Shown: positions 1 to 6,434, counted from the first letter of the stretch. The stretch is DNA of 7,178 nt from Candidatus Moraniibacteriota bacterium (GCA_023261605.1 JAHFOP010000048.1:1-7178), one strand, 5' to 3'. Notes: generated by a model from the letters alone, not told the origin. Program-made: numbers and translations.

Positions 1-765
1 GAAGTCAATTCGGCACTTTTGAGTCGGGCAAGAGTTTTTGTGTTTCAAAAACTGGAAAATGAAACTTTGGAAAAAATAATCACGCGCGCCGCCAAGAAAA
101 ATTATCCAAAATTAAAAATTGAGAAAGAGGTTATAAAATTTATTGCCAATTTCAGCAATGGCGACGCGCGTGCGGCGCTCAATACTTTGGAAGCGTCCGC
201 TGGGCAAAAAAATAATATTACAATTGAATCTATCAAACAAATTTTGCAGAAATCTCATTTGCTCTATGATAAAAACGGCGAAGAGCATTACAATATCATT
301 TCCGCTTTGCACAAATCCATGCGCGGAAGTGACGCGAACGCGGCGGTCTATTGGCTGGCGCGCATGCTCGAAGGCGGGGAAGACCCGCTCTATGTGGCAC
401 GGCGCTTGGTGCGTTTTGCTGCAGAAGACGTGGGGCTGGCCAACAACACCGCGCTCCTCATTGCTAACGCCGCCTATGACGCTACTCACAAACTCGGCAT
501 GCCGGAATGTTCTGTCCATTTGGCGCAATGTGTCATCTATCTGGCTAAAAGCAAAAAAGATGTTACGGCTTATTTGGCTTACAGCAAAGCCAAAGAAGAT
601 GTCGAGCGTTATGGTAATTTGGGTGTGCCGTTCCACATTCGGAATGCTCCGACCAAACTGATGAAGGATTTAGGTTATGGCAAGGATTATAAATACACTC
701 CTCTCGAGGATAGCTCAGAGCAAAAGTATTTGCCGGAAGAATTGGAGGAGCGGAAGTATGTGTAA
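1..765 (+). CDS. rarA: Replication-associated recombination protein A (RarA/MgsA AAA+ ATPase), 5'-truncated
   Basis: Clamp-loader-like AAA+ ATPase that acts at stalled replication forks. The frame is open from base 1, so the true start lies upstream; 254 codons are visible, against about 450 for the family, so the Walker A and B motifs are outside the window. Visible parts: the sensor-1 region (EVNSALLSRARVF, first residues), the sensor-2 GDARAALNTLE motif (about residue 55), then the C-terminal MgsA tetramerisation domain, with GGEDPLYVARRLVRFAAEDVGLA in the middle and RNAPTKLMKDLGYGKDYKY near the end. The protein stops soon after LPEELEERKYV, slightly earlier than many homologues, which carry a short further tail. 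A TTG at base 19 is in frame but is not the start, because conserved family sequence continues upstream of it. The stop is TAA. No terminator is visible in the 50 bp before the next gene, so read-through is possible. The family call is secure. Confidence 0.95.
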   Translation, partial: EVNSALLSRARVFVFQKLENETLEKIITRAAKKNYPKLKIEKEVIKFIANFSNGDARAALNTLEASAGQKNNITIESIKQILQKSHLLYDKNGEEHYNIISALHKSMRGSDANAAVYWLARMLEGGEDPLYVARRLVRFAAEDVGLANNTALLIANAAYDATHKLGMPECSVHLAQCVIYLAKSKKDVTAYLAYSKAKEDVERYGNLGVPFHIRNAPTKLMKDLGYGKDYKYTPLEDSSEQKYLPEELEERKYV

Positions 766-777
766 GAAAGCGGAGAG

Positions 778-806
778 TAGAACCCTAAGAGAAGCTATGC
801 TAGAAT
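778..806 (+). promoter_or_regulatory. Candidate extended -10 promoter for the kinase-SAHH fusion gene
   Basis: TGC-TAGAAT at 798-806 is an extended -10 element (TGn plus a 5/6 match to TATAAT). The hexamer 17 bp upstream, TAGAAC at 778-783, matches TTGACA at only three positions, so the site would rely on the TG extension. Initiation about 7 nt downstream would place the RNA start near 813, only a few bases before the ATG at 816. The same -10 flavour recurs in front of the ncRNA and lepB. Confidence 0.5.
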
Positions 807-810
807 ATAA

Positions 811-834
811 AAGATATGAAAAAGGATATGAAAA
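811..834 (+). repeat. 12-bp tandem duplication over the fusion gene's start
   Basis: AAGATATGAAAA (811-822) is followed directly by AGGATATGAAAA (823-834), with 11 of 12 bases identical. Because the unit is 12 bp, it duplicates the start codon in frame, giving Met1 (816) and Met5 (828). The second copy carries AAGGA (822-826). That is too close to serve the ATG at 828, but it lies 10 nt before an in-frame GTG at 837. Confidence 0.7.
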
Positions 835-3239
835 TAGTGAAAAACAGGCGGTGGGATATTTTGGGGATTGGCAATCCTTTGTTTGACATTGCCATCAGTG
901 TTAGTGAGGAAATGTTCAGCCGATTGGATTTCAAGAAAGGATCGATGAATTTGATTTCTCAAAAACAAAGTCAAGAAACGCTCAAAAAATTAGCCGGCTT
1001 GGTGCGTGAATTGAATCCGGGGGGCAGCACGGCCAATATTTTGTCCGGTGCCAGTCTTTTGGGCAGTCGAGCCACCTTTTTAGGTATGGTTGGCCAAGAT
1101 GATTTCGGTAGGGCGTATCAGCAAAAATTGGAAAAAGAAGGTGTGACAACTCAGTTGAGTTTTCACACCACACATTCGACCGGCCATTCAATCATTCTGG
1201 TCACGCCAGACGGAGAAAGAACTATGCTGACTCATCTGGGAGCGGCCAAGCAGTTTGCTAAAAAACATATTAAAGAAAATGAAATCAGAAACAGTAAGAT
1301 TCTGCACATTGAGGCCTATCAGTTGGAGCACCTGGGTACTCGGCAAGCAGTACTGGAAGCGATTAGGATTGCGAAAAACAATGAAACGTTGGTTTCATTG
1401 GATCTTTCTGACGCGGGACTGGTGAGGCGTCATAAAGAATTTTTTCAATATATTGTCAAAGAACATGTGGATATCCTTTTTGCCAATGAAGATGAGGCGC
1501 GTGAGTTTTCCAGCCAAAAAAATCCTCAGCTGGCTTTACACGCGGTGGCTGCCATTTGTCAAATTGCAGTGGTGAAAATGGGCGCGCAAGGGAGTCTCAT
1601 TAAACAAGGAAAAAAAGTTTTCAAAATTGCTCCGTGTTCGGTAGATATGGTGAATACTAACGGAGCTGGGGATATGTATGCTGCTGGAATTTTGCATGGA
1701 CTGATTAATTCTTTGGAGTTGCAGGTGGCGGGAGATTTGGCCAGTCATGTTGCCTCTTTGGTAGTTTCTAGCGCCGGAGCACGCATGGATAAAAAACATC
1801 ACAGTATAATTGTTAAGTATAAAAATATGAAAAAAGAAGCAGACTATAAAGTGGCGGACATAACTTTAGCGGAATATGGGCGCAAAGAAATCGTGATAGC
1901 GGAAAAAGAGATGCCTGGTCTCATGGCTTTGCGTCAACAGTTTGGCAAAAAAAAGCCCTTGAAGGGCGCGCGAATTTTAGGCAGTTTGCATATGACCATC
2001 CAAACAGCAGTGCTCATTGAAACGCTGGTGGAGCTGGGCGCGACAGTGCGTTGGGTTTCTTGCAACATTTTTTCCACCCAAGATCACGCCGCCGCCGCTA
2101 TTGCTGCGTCCGGCATCCCGGTGTTTGCTTGGAAAGGGGAAACTCTGGAAGAATATTGGCACAGCACCAGAGAAGCTTTTGATTTTGGTGGAGGCTTGGG
2201 GCCGAATCTGATTGTGGATGATGGAGGCGACGCCACGTTGATGTTGCACTTGGGAGTGGAGGCAGAAAAAAATCCGAATATTTTACAGAAAAATTATGCC
2301 TCATCCGGTGAAGATGAAAGAGAATTGATGAAAATGCTTGCTGCTATGCACACGGAAAATCTAAAATTTTGGAGCAAAATTATTAAAGGCGTGAAAGGCG
2401 TTTCCGAAGAAACGACCACGGGGGTGCACAGACTTTACCAAATGTTTGAACAGAAGCGATTGCTTTTTCCGGCCATCAATGTGAATGATTCGGTCACTAA
2501 AAGCAAATTCGACAATCTCTATGGTTGTCGTGAAAGCTTGGCGGATGGCATCAAGCGCGGGACAGATGTAATGGTGGCGGGGAAAGTGGTGGTGATTTGT
2601 GGTTATGGCGATGTTGGCAAGGGTTGCGCGCAGAGCATGAAAGGTTTGGGCGCGCGCGTGATTGTAACAGAAATTGATCCGATTTGTGCTTTGCAAGCCG
2701 CCATGGAAGGATTCGCCGTAAAAACCATTGAAGAATCTTTGAGCGAAGGGGATATCTACGTGACGGCAACCGGCAATCAAGACATCATCACAATATCCCA
2801 TTTGGAAAAAATGAAAGATGAGGCTATTGTTTGCAATATCGGACATTTTGATAATGAAATTCAAGTCGAGAAATTGGAGAAATATCCGCGTATCAAAAAA
2901 ATGAACATCAAACCGCAAGTGGACAAATACACTTTTCCTGACGGGCATGCTATCGTGCTTCTTTCTCAAGGTCGATTGGTCAATTTGGGCAACGCCACGG
3001 GGCATCCGAGTTTTGTGATGAGCACCTCATTCACTAATCAAGTGTTGGCACAATTAGAATTGTGGGAAAAGAAATATGCAATCGGCGTTTACACTTTGCC
3101 CAAAAAACTCGATGAAGCCGTGGCCAGATTCCACTTGGAAAAACTGGGCGTGTCGCTGACCAAACTTACCAAAAAACAAGCCGCCTACATAAACGTTCCA
3201 CCCGAAGGTCCTTTTAAGCCGGAACATTATCGATATTAG
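816..3239 (+). CDS. ahcY: Bifunctional adenosine kinase - S-adenosylhomocysteine hydrolase fusion
   Basis: 807 aa with two complete enzymes in one frame. Residues about 13-324 form a PfkB/ribokinase-fold kinase of adenosine-kinase type: GIGNPLFD, PGGSTAN (68-74), PDGERTMLTHLGAA (131-144), NxxE (224-227), and the anion-hole motif NGAGD with presumed base Asp286. After a basic linker (about 325-343), residues 344-807 are a full-length SAHH: GSLHMT (389-394), NIFSTQDHAAAA, DDGGDAT (468-474), SEETTTGVHRLY, TKSKFDNLYGCRES, NAD-binding GYGDVGKG (596-603), GHPSFVM, and C-terminal Lys801/Tyr805 in FKPEHYRY. The roughly 40-residue insert before SEETTTG is the usual bacterial-type segment. Predicted reactions: SAH to homocysteine plus adenosine, then adenosine plus ATP to AMP plus ADP. 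Each domain call is firm; adenosine as the kinase substrate is inferred from domain similarity and the fusion. Start uncertain: ATG 816, ATG 828 or GTG 837. The symbol refers to the SAHH half. Confidence 0.93.
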   Translation: MKKDMKIVKNRRWDILGIGNPLFDIAISVSEEMFSRLDFKKGSMNLISQKQSQETLKKLAGLVRELNPGGSTANILSGASLLGSRATFLGMVGQDDFGRAYQQKLEKEGVTTQLSFHTTHSTGHSIILVTPDGERTMLTHLGAAKQFAKKHIKENEIRNSKILHIEAYQLEHLGTRQAVLEAIRIAKNNETLVSLDLSDAGLVRRHKEFFQYIVKEHVDILFANEDEAREFSSQKNPQLALHAVAAICQIAVVKMGAQGSLIKQGKKVFKIAPCSVDMVNTNGAGDMYAAGILHGLINSLELQVAGDLASHVASLVVSSAGARMDKKHHSIIVKYKNMKKEADYKVADITLAEYGRKEIVIAEKEMPGLMALRQQFGKKKPLKGARILGSLHMTIQTAVLIETLVELGATVRWVSCNIFSTQDHAAAAIAASGIPVFAWKGETLEEYWHSTREAFDFGGGLGPNLIVDDGGDATLMLHLGVEAEKNPNILQKNYASSGEDERELMKMLAAMHTENLKFWSKIIKGVKGVSEETTTGVHRLYQMFEQKRLLFPAINVNDSVTKSKFDNLYGCRESLADGIKRGTDVMVAGKVVVICGYGDVGKGCAQSMKGLGARVIVTEIDPICALQAAMEGFAVKTIEESLSEGDIYVTATGNQDIITISHLEKMKDEAIVCNIGHFDNEIQVEKLEKYPRIKKMNIKPQVDKYTFPDGHAIVLLSQGRLVNLGNATGHPSFVMSTSFTNQVLAQLELWEKKYAIGVYTLPKKLDEAVARFHLEKLGVSLTKLTKKQAAYINVPPEGPFKPEHYRY

Positions 3240-3275
3240 TTGAAAATATTTTCGAGACAAAAATAGGTCTGGGAT

Positions 3276-3307
3276 AAAAAATGCAGTTGCAAGAGACTGC
3301 ATTTTTT
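3276..3307 (+). terminator. Intrinsic terminator of the fusion gene
   Basis: AAAAAATGCAGT (3276-3287) pairs perfectly over 12 bp with ACTGCATTTTTT (3296-3307) around an 8-nt loop, and the T run follows the GC part of the stem. It begins 37 bp after the TAG stop. The A tract on the 5' arm makes it potentially bidirectional. An upstream segment, GAGACAAAAAT (3254-3264), can also pair with the 3' flank ATTTTTTGTCTC (3301-3312), giving a longer, partly competing helix. Confidence 0.88.
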
Positions 3308-3321
3308 GTCTCAAGCACTAA

Positions 3322-3350
3322 TTGACAAAAATCCCAATTTTTGCTAGACT
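3322..3350 (+). promoter_or_regulatory. Strong sigma-70-type promoter in the intergenic gap
   Basis: A perfect TTGACA (3322-3327) is followed by a 17-bp spacer and TAGACT (3345-3350), preceded by TGC as an extended -10. This is the best promoter in the window. No plus-strand protein gene follows it; the next plus-strand features are a structured segment and a terminator, so it probably drives the ncRNA described next. Predicted RNA start about 3357. Confidence 0.8.
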
Positions 3351-3356
3351 TTGATA

Positions 3357-3575
3357 TCCGTTTAGAAGAAACATTTTCAATTGAGCCCTTTTGACTTCCA
3401 GGATTCCGCGTGTGAGTTCCAAAGCAGAAACTACCCTCCTTGTTTTTTGCCGGTAGGTAAAATGTATTTTTTTGAGATAATTCTTGAAAAGATGCGCTCT
3501 CACCCGCGGAATTTTGGAAAGCAACAGACTATCTTTCAAAAAACACTATTTGCCTAGCGCAAGTAGTGTTTTTTT
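3357..3575 (+). ncRNA. Candidate structured non-coding RNA, family not recognised
   Basis: About 219 nt lie between a near-consensus promoter and an intrinsic terminator. The core is a long-range helix: 3396-3416 pairs with 3499-3519 in 20 of 21 positions, with one T/C mismatch (3411/3504) and two G-T wobbles (3401/3514, 3402/3513). TTG (3391-3393) with CAA (3522-3524) may extend it. The wobbles become C-A clashes on the opposite strand, so the structure favours a plus-strand RNA. The 82-nt apical region holds a small hairpin, CTACC (3431-3435) with GGTAG (3452-3456), and a T-rich stretch. The size and rod shape are reminiscent of 6S RNA, but I cannot identify the diagnostic central bubble. 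I see no tmRNA, RNase P or SRP RNA signatures. RNA ends are inferred, and no function is assigned. Confidence 0.6.
3538..3575 (+). terminator. Bidirectional intrinsic terminator between the ncRNA and pth
   Basis: A3538 to G3552 pairs with C3560 to T3574: six A-T pairs, then CACTA with TAGTG, then TTTG with CAAG (one G-T), closing a 7-nt loop CCTAGCG. Seven Ts follow on the plus strand. The A run on the other arm gives a T run for minus-strand transcription as well, so the same hairpin can end the LCP-pth transcript, whose last stop codon lies 33 bp away. Confidence 0.85.
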
Positions 3576-3607
3576 GTTCGAGTTGGATGAGGATGAAAAA
3601 TGTTTGC

Positions 3608-4156
3608 TCAGGTAACTATAATTTTTGATATTTCTTCTGCAACTTTTTCTGAAATGGCGGAAAGAATTTCTGTTTCATCGGTGGAAAATTTTCCTAAAAC
3701 AAAATCATGAGCGCCCAATCGACAGACCGGGGCGCCGTCCATTTCTTGTCCGATACCAATGCGCACGCGGTGAAATTTTTGGGTGCCGATTTTTTCAATG
3801 ATATGTTGCACACCATTGTGTCCAGCTGCGGATGAATCGGTGGCCAGCTTATATTTCCCGAGCGCGATATCCAAATCATCATGGATGACTAAAATGTCAG
3901 CAGGCGTGAGTTTAAAAAAATTTAGCATAGCCTGGACTGTCTCACCAGATAAATTCATAAAAGTTTGCGGCTTGGCCAAGACAATTTCAACGCCATTAAA
4001 TGTGCCTTTGGAAATTTCAGCTTGGAATTTTTTGTTACTCTCAAAATCGGGGAAAGAATATTTTTCTTTCAATTCATCTGCAAACATAAAACCGACATTG
4101 TGACGGGTATGGGCGTATTCTTTTTCAGGGTTGCCGAGGCCGATGATGACTTTCAT
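3608..4156 (-). CDS. pth: Peptidyl-tRNA hydrolase
   Basis: Cytosolic enzyme that cleaves the ester bond of peptidyl-tRNAs released from stalled ribosomes, recycling tRNA. 182 aa, close to the family norm of about 190. The sequence opens MKVIIGLGNPEKEYAHTRHNVG. The active-site set falls at the classical positions: Asn10, His20, Asn68 (TFMNLSG), Asp93 (IHDDLD) and Asn114 (GHNG). The ATG at 4156 is chosen because the family begins exactly there; an upstream in-frame GTG (4180) would add eight residues without a better ribosome site. No Shine-Dalgarno is visible. The gene lies 57 bp downstream of the LCP gene on the same strand with no clear promoter or terminator between, so cotranscription is likely. 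The stop is TGA, the only TGA stop among the complete genes here. Confidence 0.97.
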   Translation of the reverse strand: MKVIIGLGNPEKEYAHTRHNVGFMFADELKEKYSFPDFESNKKFQAEISKGTFNGVEIVLAKPQTFMNLSGETVQAMLNFFKLTPADILVIHDDLDIALGKYKLATDSSAAGHNGVQHIIEKIGTQKFHRVRIGIGQEMDGAPVCRLGAHDFVLGKFSTDETEILSAISEKVAEEISKIIVT

Positions 4157-4213
4157 AAATATTGGAATCACTGAAAGCACCTGAGTTAATCAGAACAATC
4201 AGTAGTTATTTTT

Positions 4214-5662
4214 TTAGTTGTTGTATGAGTTTGTGTCTTTAGCGTTATTATAATCTTCTACGCTATCCTCAACCATATTATACTTGTTTATCAAATCTTT
4301 TCCAATGACCAAGACAATATCGGCGTGGATGCTTCCAATGATCTGTGTATAATCCCTGTCTAGGTTGTATGAAACTGAAGCGGGGAGTTTGCCGGCCATT
4401 TCGTTCAAAGTGAATGGCGTGGCGCCATTGGTCAAATCATAGAGCGTGCTGGTGTCGACAATATTTTTAGTAGGGTCGTTGAGTGAGATTATATTTTTAT
4501 ATTCGAAATTGTTGCGGAGCAAATCGGTTATCCTTTTTGCGACCAAAGCATCGCCGCTTTTATTGATGATGGCAATGGTGGCGTTTTCTGCCGCAATTTT
4601 TTCTCGTTTATCTTTCAACTCATTTAGGTCAAAAATGTTCTTGGCTTCTTCTTGAGTTTCACTCCAGTTGCCGACGCGAGGAATGAGAATGAAAGCTGTT
4701 AGATTGTTAAAGGTTGTGTGAGAAACTTTCAGCAAGCTCTTACTGTTCCAAGCATCCAAAACGACATTGGTAATATTGGCCGTATCCAATTTTTTGACTA
4801 ATTGCAAAAAATCACTCAGCTCTCCGGTGGAAATGTCTGTTTGGATATTGTCGGCTAGCGTATCCAGAAGGCTGTTCAAAGCTACTGCATCCAAAAGTGT
4901 CCCCGTTGAAAAAACTTTATTTTTGACCGCTTGCAAAACTTGTTGTTGACGCGCGGCGCGACCGAAATCTCCCGCAGGATCATTGTGGCGCATACGGGCA
5001 TATTTCAAAGCAGTGGCACCGTCCAAATGGTGCAAGCCCTTGCTCAGCTGAAAAGTTTCATAGCTGTAACCAGGTCCGGGATAGGTCGGGTCTAAAATAT
5101 CGCGTTCATTCATGACGTTTATTCCCCCGATGGCATCAATAGCTTTTTGAAAGCCGTTGAAATTGACCACTGTCCAATAATTCATATCCAAATCGGTGAT
5201 ATTTTTGACCGCTTTTTGGATCGGTTCCATCGCCTTGACTTTATCATCCGGATGCAACGCGAGGCCGTATTCATAAACTGAATTTATTTTTCCGGTGAAG
5301 TTTTCTGTGGGAATTTCCACATAGAGATCGCGCGGAATGGAGAACATGGCTACTTGGTTGGTCTTGGTATTGATGCTGACAATCATTATCGTATCGGTCA
5401 GATTTTTGCCGGCTTTGTTGCTACCGGCGATGCCTAAAAGGAGGATATTTATTCGGCCTTGATCAATGCCTTTCAGATTGATGGGGCTTCTCGTGGTTAG
5501 ATTTTTGAAAGTATCGATAGTCGAAGTTTTGCTACTGCGATCAACATCAATTTTTTTCTCCACCGAGTTTATTTTCCAAACAAAAAAAGAAGCATAGGAC
5601 GCTACTACTAAGAGTGCCACGAACACTATTCCCAAAATTGATTTTAGAATGATTTTTTTCAT
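4214..5662 (-). CDS. LytR-CpsA-Psr (LCP) family cell-wall glycopolymer transferase with LytR_C domain
   Basis: 482 aa, membrane-anchored, catalytic part outside the cell. LCP enzymes move lipid-linked glycopolymers onto peptidoglycan; the polymer here cannot be told from sequence. One N-terminal membrane helix (about 6-28) follows a short Lys-rich cytoplasmic end. LCP domain about 72-250: ILLLGIAG, LTDTIMIVSI (Asp90), SIPRDLYVEIP (Arg111, Asp112), KINSVYEYG, AIGGINV, and YARMRHNDPAGDFGRAARQQ with the conserved Arg/Asp cluster (223-240) that binds the polyprenyl pyrophosphate head group. A LytR_C-like domain follows at about 361-456 (ATIAIINKSGDALVAKRITDLL), then an acidic, Asn-rich tail. The ATG at 5662 gives a proper membrane anchor; no Shine-Dalgarno is seen. 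Probably first gene of an LCP-pth transcript, divergent from lepB. The family call is secure. Confidence 0.93.
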   Translation of the reverse strand: MKKIILKSILGIVFVALLVVASYASFFVWKINSVEKKIDVDRSSKTSTIDTFKNLTTRSPINLKGIDQGRINILLLGIAGSNKAGKNLTDTIMIVSINTKTNQVAMFSIPRDLYVEIPTENFTGKINSVYEYGLALHPDDKVKAMEPIQKAVKNITDLDMNYWTVVNFNGFQKAIDAIGGINVMNERDILDPTYPGPGYSYETFQLSKGLHHLDGATALKYARMRHNDPAGDFGRAARQQQVLQAVKNKVFSTGTLLDAVALNSLLDTLADNIQTDISTGELSDFLQLVKKLDTANITNVVLDAWNSKSLLKVSHTTFNNLTAFILIPRVGNWSETQEEAKNIFDLNELKDKREKIAAENATIAIINKSGDALVAKRITDLLRNNFEYKNIISLNDPTKNIVDTSTLYDLTNGATPFTLNEMAGKLPASVSYNLDRDYTQIIGSIHADIVLVIGKDLINKYNMVEDSVEDYNNAKDTNSYNN

Positions 5663-5670
5663 ATTCGTCT

Positions 5671-5705
5671 AGTCTAATGATAAACGCATTCGAGGCAATC
5701 GTCAA
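5671..5705 (-). promoter_or_regulatory. Candidate promoter(s) for the LCP gene
   Basis: Two overlapping readings exist on the minus strand. TTGACG (5705-5700), a 17-bp spacer and TATCAT (5682-5677) is the better one, with 5/6 matches at each hexamer. TTGCCT (5698-5693), a 16-bp spacer and TAGACT (5676-5671) resembles the -10 type found at the other promoters in this window. Either start would leave a leader of only a few bases before the ATG at 5662. Confidence 0.6.
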
Positions 5706-5735
5706 ACTTTGGCCGAATTAAGCCATAAAATACTA

Positions 5736-5764
5736 TTGCCAGAGCGATAAAATGCTGGTAGAAT
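5736..5764 (+). promoter_or_regulatory. Promoter for lepB
   Basis: TTGCCA (5736-5741), a 17-bp spacer and TAGAAT (5759-5764), with TGG directly before the -10 as an extended element. The predicted RNA start, near 5771, gives a leader of about 19 nt to the ATG at 5790. Confidence 0.7.
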
Positions 5765-5789
5765 AGGTGAGTAGCTAAACGAGAAAAAT

Positions 5790-6434
5790 ATGGAAGAAAA
5801 TTTTAATAAAGAGTCTTTTCCGTCGGATAAAAAAGATACCCCGGACGCCTATCAAAGCGTGGGTAGTTTTGTTTTGGAAGTGATAAAAATTATCATCTTG
5901 GCTTTTATCATTATTTTTCCAATTAGAGTTTTTTTATTCCAGCCATTCTTCGTGCAAGGCGCTTCTATGGAGCCGAATTTTGAAGACGGACAATATCTCA
6001 TTGTGAACGAGTTCGGCCTCAAAGAAACGGATATCAGTTTCAATTCTCATCAAATTTTGAAGATTAGTCCATTCAAAGAAATCGAACGTCAAAAAGTGGT
6101 GGTCTTTCGCTATCCCTTGGATACTACGAAATTTTTCATCAAGCGAGTGATTGGGTTGCCGGGAGAGACAGTGCAAGTGAAAGATGGAAAAGTGACGATT
6201 TTCAATGAGGCGAACCCGGATGGCTTTGCGCTGGATGAAAAAGCTTATTTGCCTAGTGGACTCAGGACAACCGGGGATTTGACAATTACACTGAGAAACA
6301 ATCAATACTTCATGTTAGGGGATAATCGCATGTTCAGTTCAGATTCCAGATTTTGGGGTCCGGTTCCGGAGGGTGACATTATCGGCGAAGTCTCATTGCG
6401 TGCCTGGCCACTCGACAAACTTTCAGTATTCTAG
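5790..6434 (+). CDS. lepB: Signal peptidase I (type I leader peptidase, S26 family)
   Basis: Membrane serine protease that removes signal peptides from exported proteins outside the cytoplasmic membrane. 214 aa with one N-terminal membrane segment (about 27-47, VLEVIKIIILAFIIIFPIR), as in Gram-positive-type enzymes. Catalytic Ser59 sits in QGASMEPNF (box B). General-base Lys118 sits in FIKRVIGLPGE (box D). Box E is GDNRMFSSDSRFWG (177-190). The sequence between boxes D and E is short, with a small beta insertion. A hydrophilic 26-residue stretch precedes the membrane helix. ATG 5790 is the only start that keeps this full N-terminus and sits just behind a good promoter; only a weak GAG-like ribosome site (5781-5783) is visible. 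Divergent from the LCP gene and 67 bp ahead of hisS. All catalytic residues are present. Confidence 0.96.
   Translation: MEENFNKESFPSDKKDTPDAYQSVGSFVLEVIKIIILAFIIIFPIRVFLFQPFFVQGASMEPNFEDGQYLIVNEFGLKETDISFNSHQILKISPFKEIERQKVVVFRYPLDTTKFFIKRVIGLPGETVQVKDGKVTIFNEANPDGFALDEKAYLPSGLRTTGDLTITLRNNQYFMLGDNRMFSSDSRFWGPVPEGDIIGEVSLRAWPLDKLSVF

Noticed and set aside
112..661. Long alternative frames on both strands over rarA
   Set aside because: They overlap the conserved MgsA C-terminal domain, have shadow-like composition and have no start context.
766..815. SAH or SAM riboswitch ahead of the fusion gene
   Set aside because: Only 50 bp separate rarA from the fusion gene, a candidate promoter lies directly against the start codon, and no paired helices or conserved riboswitch core are visible.
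1780..1845. Fusion as an artefact of a missed stop between two genes
   Set aside because: The linker frame is continuous, with no homopolymer-type frame change needed, and the residues run smoothly from the kinase end (GARM) to the SAHH start. It cannot be excluded without reads, so it is kept as the refutation test.
2361..3005. 214-codon minus-strand reading frame inside the SAHH half
   Set aside because: The overlapping plus-strand frame is unmistakable SAHH with all conserved motifs. The reverse frame has odd composition (His- and Phe-rich) and no family resemblance.
3318..3539. 73-codon minus-strand reading frame in the intergenic gap
   Set aside because: It begins directly after a terminator hairpin with no promoter or ribosome site, shows no recognisable motif, and overlaps a plus-strand promoter and an RNA helix whose G-T pairs favour the other strand.
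3783..4103. Plus-strand reading frame opposite pth
   Set aside because: It is antisense to the catalytic core of a complete Pth and has no identifiable domain or promoter.
4157..4213. Inverted repeats (CTGA...TCAG, ACTGA...TCAGT) between LCP and pth as an operator or terminator
   Set aside because: The arms are only 4-5 bp, there is no T run on the minus strand, and several pairings compete; this is what chance would give.
5710..5725. TGGC...GCCA inverted repeat in the divergent promoter region
   Set aside because: Four-base arms around an 8-bp centre are too short to call an operator.
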